Assembly: GCA_964399875.1 (NCBI GenBank)
Contig: CAYNRQ010000026.1
Location: forward strand, 1 to 15,180
Reading direction: 5' to 3'
Length of the DNA stretch: 15,180 bases
DNA from: CAYNRQ01 sp964399875
GTDB taxonomy: Archaea; Aenigmatarchaeota; Aenigmatarchaeia; QMZP01
A program made the position numbers and the translations under genes. Position 1 is the stretch's first letter; the number at the start of each line of letters is the position of its first letter. The notes beneath the pieces were generated by a model. It was given only the letters and a program-made list of their open reading frames with translations. It was not told the origin of the DNA and did no database searches. Positions 13,810-15,180 of this stretch are shown in pieces.

Positions 13810-14681
13810 AAAGCATAACCATACTCTCAGGTAAGGGAGGGGTCGGGAAAAGCAGCATAGCAGCATCAATGGCTGTTCTTTTGTCAAGGAAGAAGAATAT
13901 AGTAGCAGTTGACTGCGATGTTGATGCATCAAATCTTGCCCTTGTATTCGGCATCGGGAAATTTGAAAAGGAAAGTTTCATTTCCACGAATTACAAGGCA
14001 TTCCTGGACAGGGAAAAATGCAACTCATGCCGAAAATGCCTGGATGTATGCACATTCTCAGCCATTGAATGGGACAAAGGTAAAAATATTCCTGTGATAA
14101 ATGGGTTTTTGTGCGAGGGGTGTGGCTCATGCAGGCTTGTGTGCCCGCAAAATGCAATAGAGCTGAGAAGGGTTAAAAACGCTGTTATTGGAAGGGCAGA
14201 CACAGGATATGGATTCCCTTTGGTTTCTGGCCAGCTTAAAATGGGTGCAAGCGGCTCCGGCAAGGTTGTGAGTGAAGTTAAAATAGAGGCAGAAAAAATG
14301 GGGGGAGATGTAATGGTCATAGATGCTGCCGCTGGTATAGGATGCCCTGTTATAGCATCTGTACTAGGAAGCGATTATGTAATAGCTGTAACCGAACCCA
14401 GCCCTGCAGCACTGAGCGATATGAAAAGAGCCCTGGAAGTCGTTAACCACTTCGGAATCCCCCACGGAATTGTAATAAACAAGTTTGATTTGAACAAGCC
14501 GTTCTCTGGGAAAATAATTGAATTTGCAATGGAAAACAATATTCCTGTCCTTGGTAAAATACCTTACAGCAGGAAGTTTGTAGAAGCCATGGTGAGCATG
14601 AAGCCTGTTGTGATTTATGACAGGGGATTTGAAAAAATATTTTATGAAATAGCAAAAAAAATTGAATACGTTTGGGTATGA
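13806..14681 (+). CDS. MinD-superfamily ATPase with inserted 2[4Fe-4S] ferredoxin domain (second of pair)
   Basis: This 291-residue relative of the protein encoded just upstream has Walker A SGKGGVGKSS (8-17), the switch DCDVDASN (36-43), and an inserted ferredoxin with C72, C75, C78, C82 and C103, C106, C109, C113 (CNSCRKCLDVC, CEGCGSCRLVCP). The Walker B part is DVMVIDAAAGIGCPVIA and then TEPSPAALSDMKRALEV, with VINKFDLN near the end. The pair is coupled by an ATGA overlap and probably forms a heterodimer, since MinD-type ATPases act as dimers. It is the last gene of the dtxR-feoAB-minD run. The convergent remnant beyond it overlaps only by an open frame. Confidence 0.9.
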   Translation: MKSITILSGKGGVGKSSIAASMAVLLSRKKNIVAVDCDVDASNLALVFGIGKFEKESFISTNYKAFLDREKCNSCRKCLDVCTFSAIEWDKGKNIPVINGFLCEGCGSCRLVCPQNAIELRRVKNAVIGRADTGYGFPLVSGQLKMGASGSGKVVSEVKIEAEKMGGDVMVIDAAAGIGCPVIASVLGSDYVIAVTEPSPAALSDMKRALEVVNHFGIPHGIVINKFDLNKPFSGKIIEFAMENNIPVLGKIPYSRKFVEAMVSMKPVVIYDRGFEKIFYEIAKKIEYVWV

Positions 14682-14908
14682 TTTCAAAATCAAAAAATGC
14701 CTTCCTAAGCTCTTCAGTGAGGGATATCTTGTTGGTCTTTCCGGTTTTTTCTTTCTCTATCATCCCCTTAAGCCTGAGCTTTTCCAAAGCCCTGAATACC
14801 TTTACCTTTGGCAGCCCTGTCAGGCTTACAATCCCTGCCTGTGATAATTCGCCTTTGCTCTCTACAATAGCCTGAATTATCTTCGCTTCTGTTTCATTGA
14901 AAAAATTA
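14682..14908 (-). pseudogene. Winged-helix transcription regulator, C-terminal remnant
   Basis: On the minus strand a frame reads NETEAKIIQAIVESKGELSQ, then AGIVSLTGLPKVKVFRALEK and LRLKGMIEKEKTGKTNKISL, ending TEELRKAFFDFE. This is a MarR/DUF7343-like winged helix with the recognition helix and wing (KEKTGKTNKISL). The N-terminal part is missing because the IS1595-type repeat starts at 14909. There is no stop after the domain; the frame simply runs on antisense to the MinD gene to 14443, which looks accidental. It is therefore a truncated, probably dead gene. The full gene would have been convergent with the feo operon. Confidence 0.6.
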
Positions 14909-14916
14909 GGTAATGG

Positions 14917-15180
14917 TTAACTTCTAGGGACCAACTTACCTCCTAACAATAGATTAACAACCTCATCAAATAAATCCTTATCCCTGTTATTGAACCTGAA
15001 TTCTATCTCCTTGAGATAGAGATGGAAGTAATTCCTTGGAATGCCCCTGTAATGGTAAAGCCAAGTCTTTGCATAGCTCCAGAAGCCCTCCATACCGTTT
15101 ATATGATCCCTCAATGGCCTTCCTTTGGCTTTAAGAACTTAAATCCGTAAACTATGCAGAAACTGCATAGTTACCTCTAA
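14917..15180 (-). pseudogene. IS1595-family transposase, C-terminal part, probably frameshifted
   Basis: The end of the protein is clear: RDHINGMEGFWSYAK with the third catalytic segment, then YRGIPRNYFHLYLKEIEFRF, and the terminal LLLGGKLVPRS. Upstream the frame is open only to a stop at 15139-15141. The family-like piece IVYGFKF is found in another frame just beyond (about 15138-15160), which suggests a frameshift near 15130-15140. The N-terminal zinc ribbon and first two aspartates would lie outside the window, so activity cannot be judged fully. Confidence 0.65.
15150..15172. repeat. Perfect 10-bp-arm hairpin in IS copy 2
   Basis: AACTATGCAG-AAA-CTGCATAGTT is a perfect inverted repeat with a 3-base loop inside the transposase region. 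It may be an insert like the palindromic one in copy 1, or a chance feature of the coding sequence. The window ends eight bases later. Confidence 0.4.

Larger units (their letters stand above)
14909..15180 (-). mobile_element. IS1595-family insertion sequence, copy 2, partial
   Basis: It begins with GGTAATGGTTAACTTC, close to the terminal repeat of copy 1 (GGTGATTGATTAACTTC), followed by an ACCAA block. The C-terminal transposase frame lies inside on the minus strand. The element runs off the window. It has the same orientation as copy 1, but its protein is only about half identical to copy 1 over the shared C-terminus, so the two are different family members rather than recent copies. Confidence 0.75.

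Noticed and set aside
14364..14693. Minus-strand open frames across the second MinD gene
   Set aside because: They are antisense to a strongly supported gene and show no family motifs. Only the part from 14682 to 14908 resembles a real protein.
548..15180. A composite transposon carrying the whole metal region
   Set aside because: The two elements are only about half identical in protein sequence and both look broken, so joint movement is unlikely.
1..15180. CRISPR array, rRNA or tRNA genes
   Set aside because: No regularly spaced repeats, cloverleaf-like blocks or conserved rRNA segments were seen on either strand.

Overview
The window reads as a stretch of an archaeal chromosome with moderate to low GC. 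Support comes from TATA-box promoters spaced 25-40 bases before genes, Shine-Dalgarno sites of the GGTGAT and GGAGGTG types, heavy use of AGG/AGA and ATA codons, and gene families typical of anaerobic archaea: IorAB, family-4 uracil-DNA glycosylase, AF1104-like DUF89, DUF134, and MinD ATPases with inserted ferredoxin domains. The lineage (euryarchaeal or DPANN) cannot be fixed from the sequence. An anaerobic, iron-sulfur and metal centred life style is inferred.

Layout, left to right. (1) Positions 1-52 look like the right end of an IS200/IS605-type TnpB element. (2) 221-505 encodes a small ferritin-like protein of the encapsulated-ferritin type. It is followed by a tiny Cys-rich ORF whose gene seems cut by an IS1595-family insertion sequence (548-1422). 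The IS transposase is itself broken by a palindromic insert of about 58 bp. (3) 1684-4418 is a compact metal-handling cluster: a promoter with a perfect 20-bp palindrome, a DUF5320 Gly-rich protein, a DUF134 DNA-binding protein, a CDF cation transporter with a fused six-Cys domain, a free-standing copy of that domain, and a NifX/NifB-family cofactor-binding protein. All five products carry Gly/Arg/Met-rich stretches. (4) 4459-6720 holds a DUF89 damage-control phosphatase-like protein, a family-4 UDG and an Mrp/NBP35-type Fe-S carrier ATPase. (5) 6864-9302 is iorAB, broken by four single-base frameshifts. (6) 9465-10583 holds a thioredoxin (WCPPC), a short CPHC thioredoxin-fold protein and a CoA-binding-domain protein, tightly packed. 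(7) 10658-14681 is an apparent operon: a DtxR-family regulator, feoA, feoB and two MinD/ferredoxin ATPases. (8) The right edge holds a winged-helix regulator remnant, cut by a second, divergent IS1595-family element (14909 to the edge).

How the parts may work together (inference). The feo operon imports Fe(II) under control of a DtxR-type sensor. The MinD/ferredoxin pair, Mrp and the NifX-like protein are the kind of set seen with Fe-S or heterometal cofactor assembly; the bacterial orange-protein (ORP) complex pairs COG1149 MinD ATPases with a NifX-like protein. The CDF transporter, DUF134 and the Cys-rich proteins would adjust metal levels, and the ferritin-like protein would store or oxidise iron. 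The most novel-looking feature is the run of five adjacent genes sharing Gly/Arg/Met-rich segments, together with the Cys domain present both free and fused to the CDF transporter.
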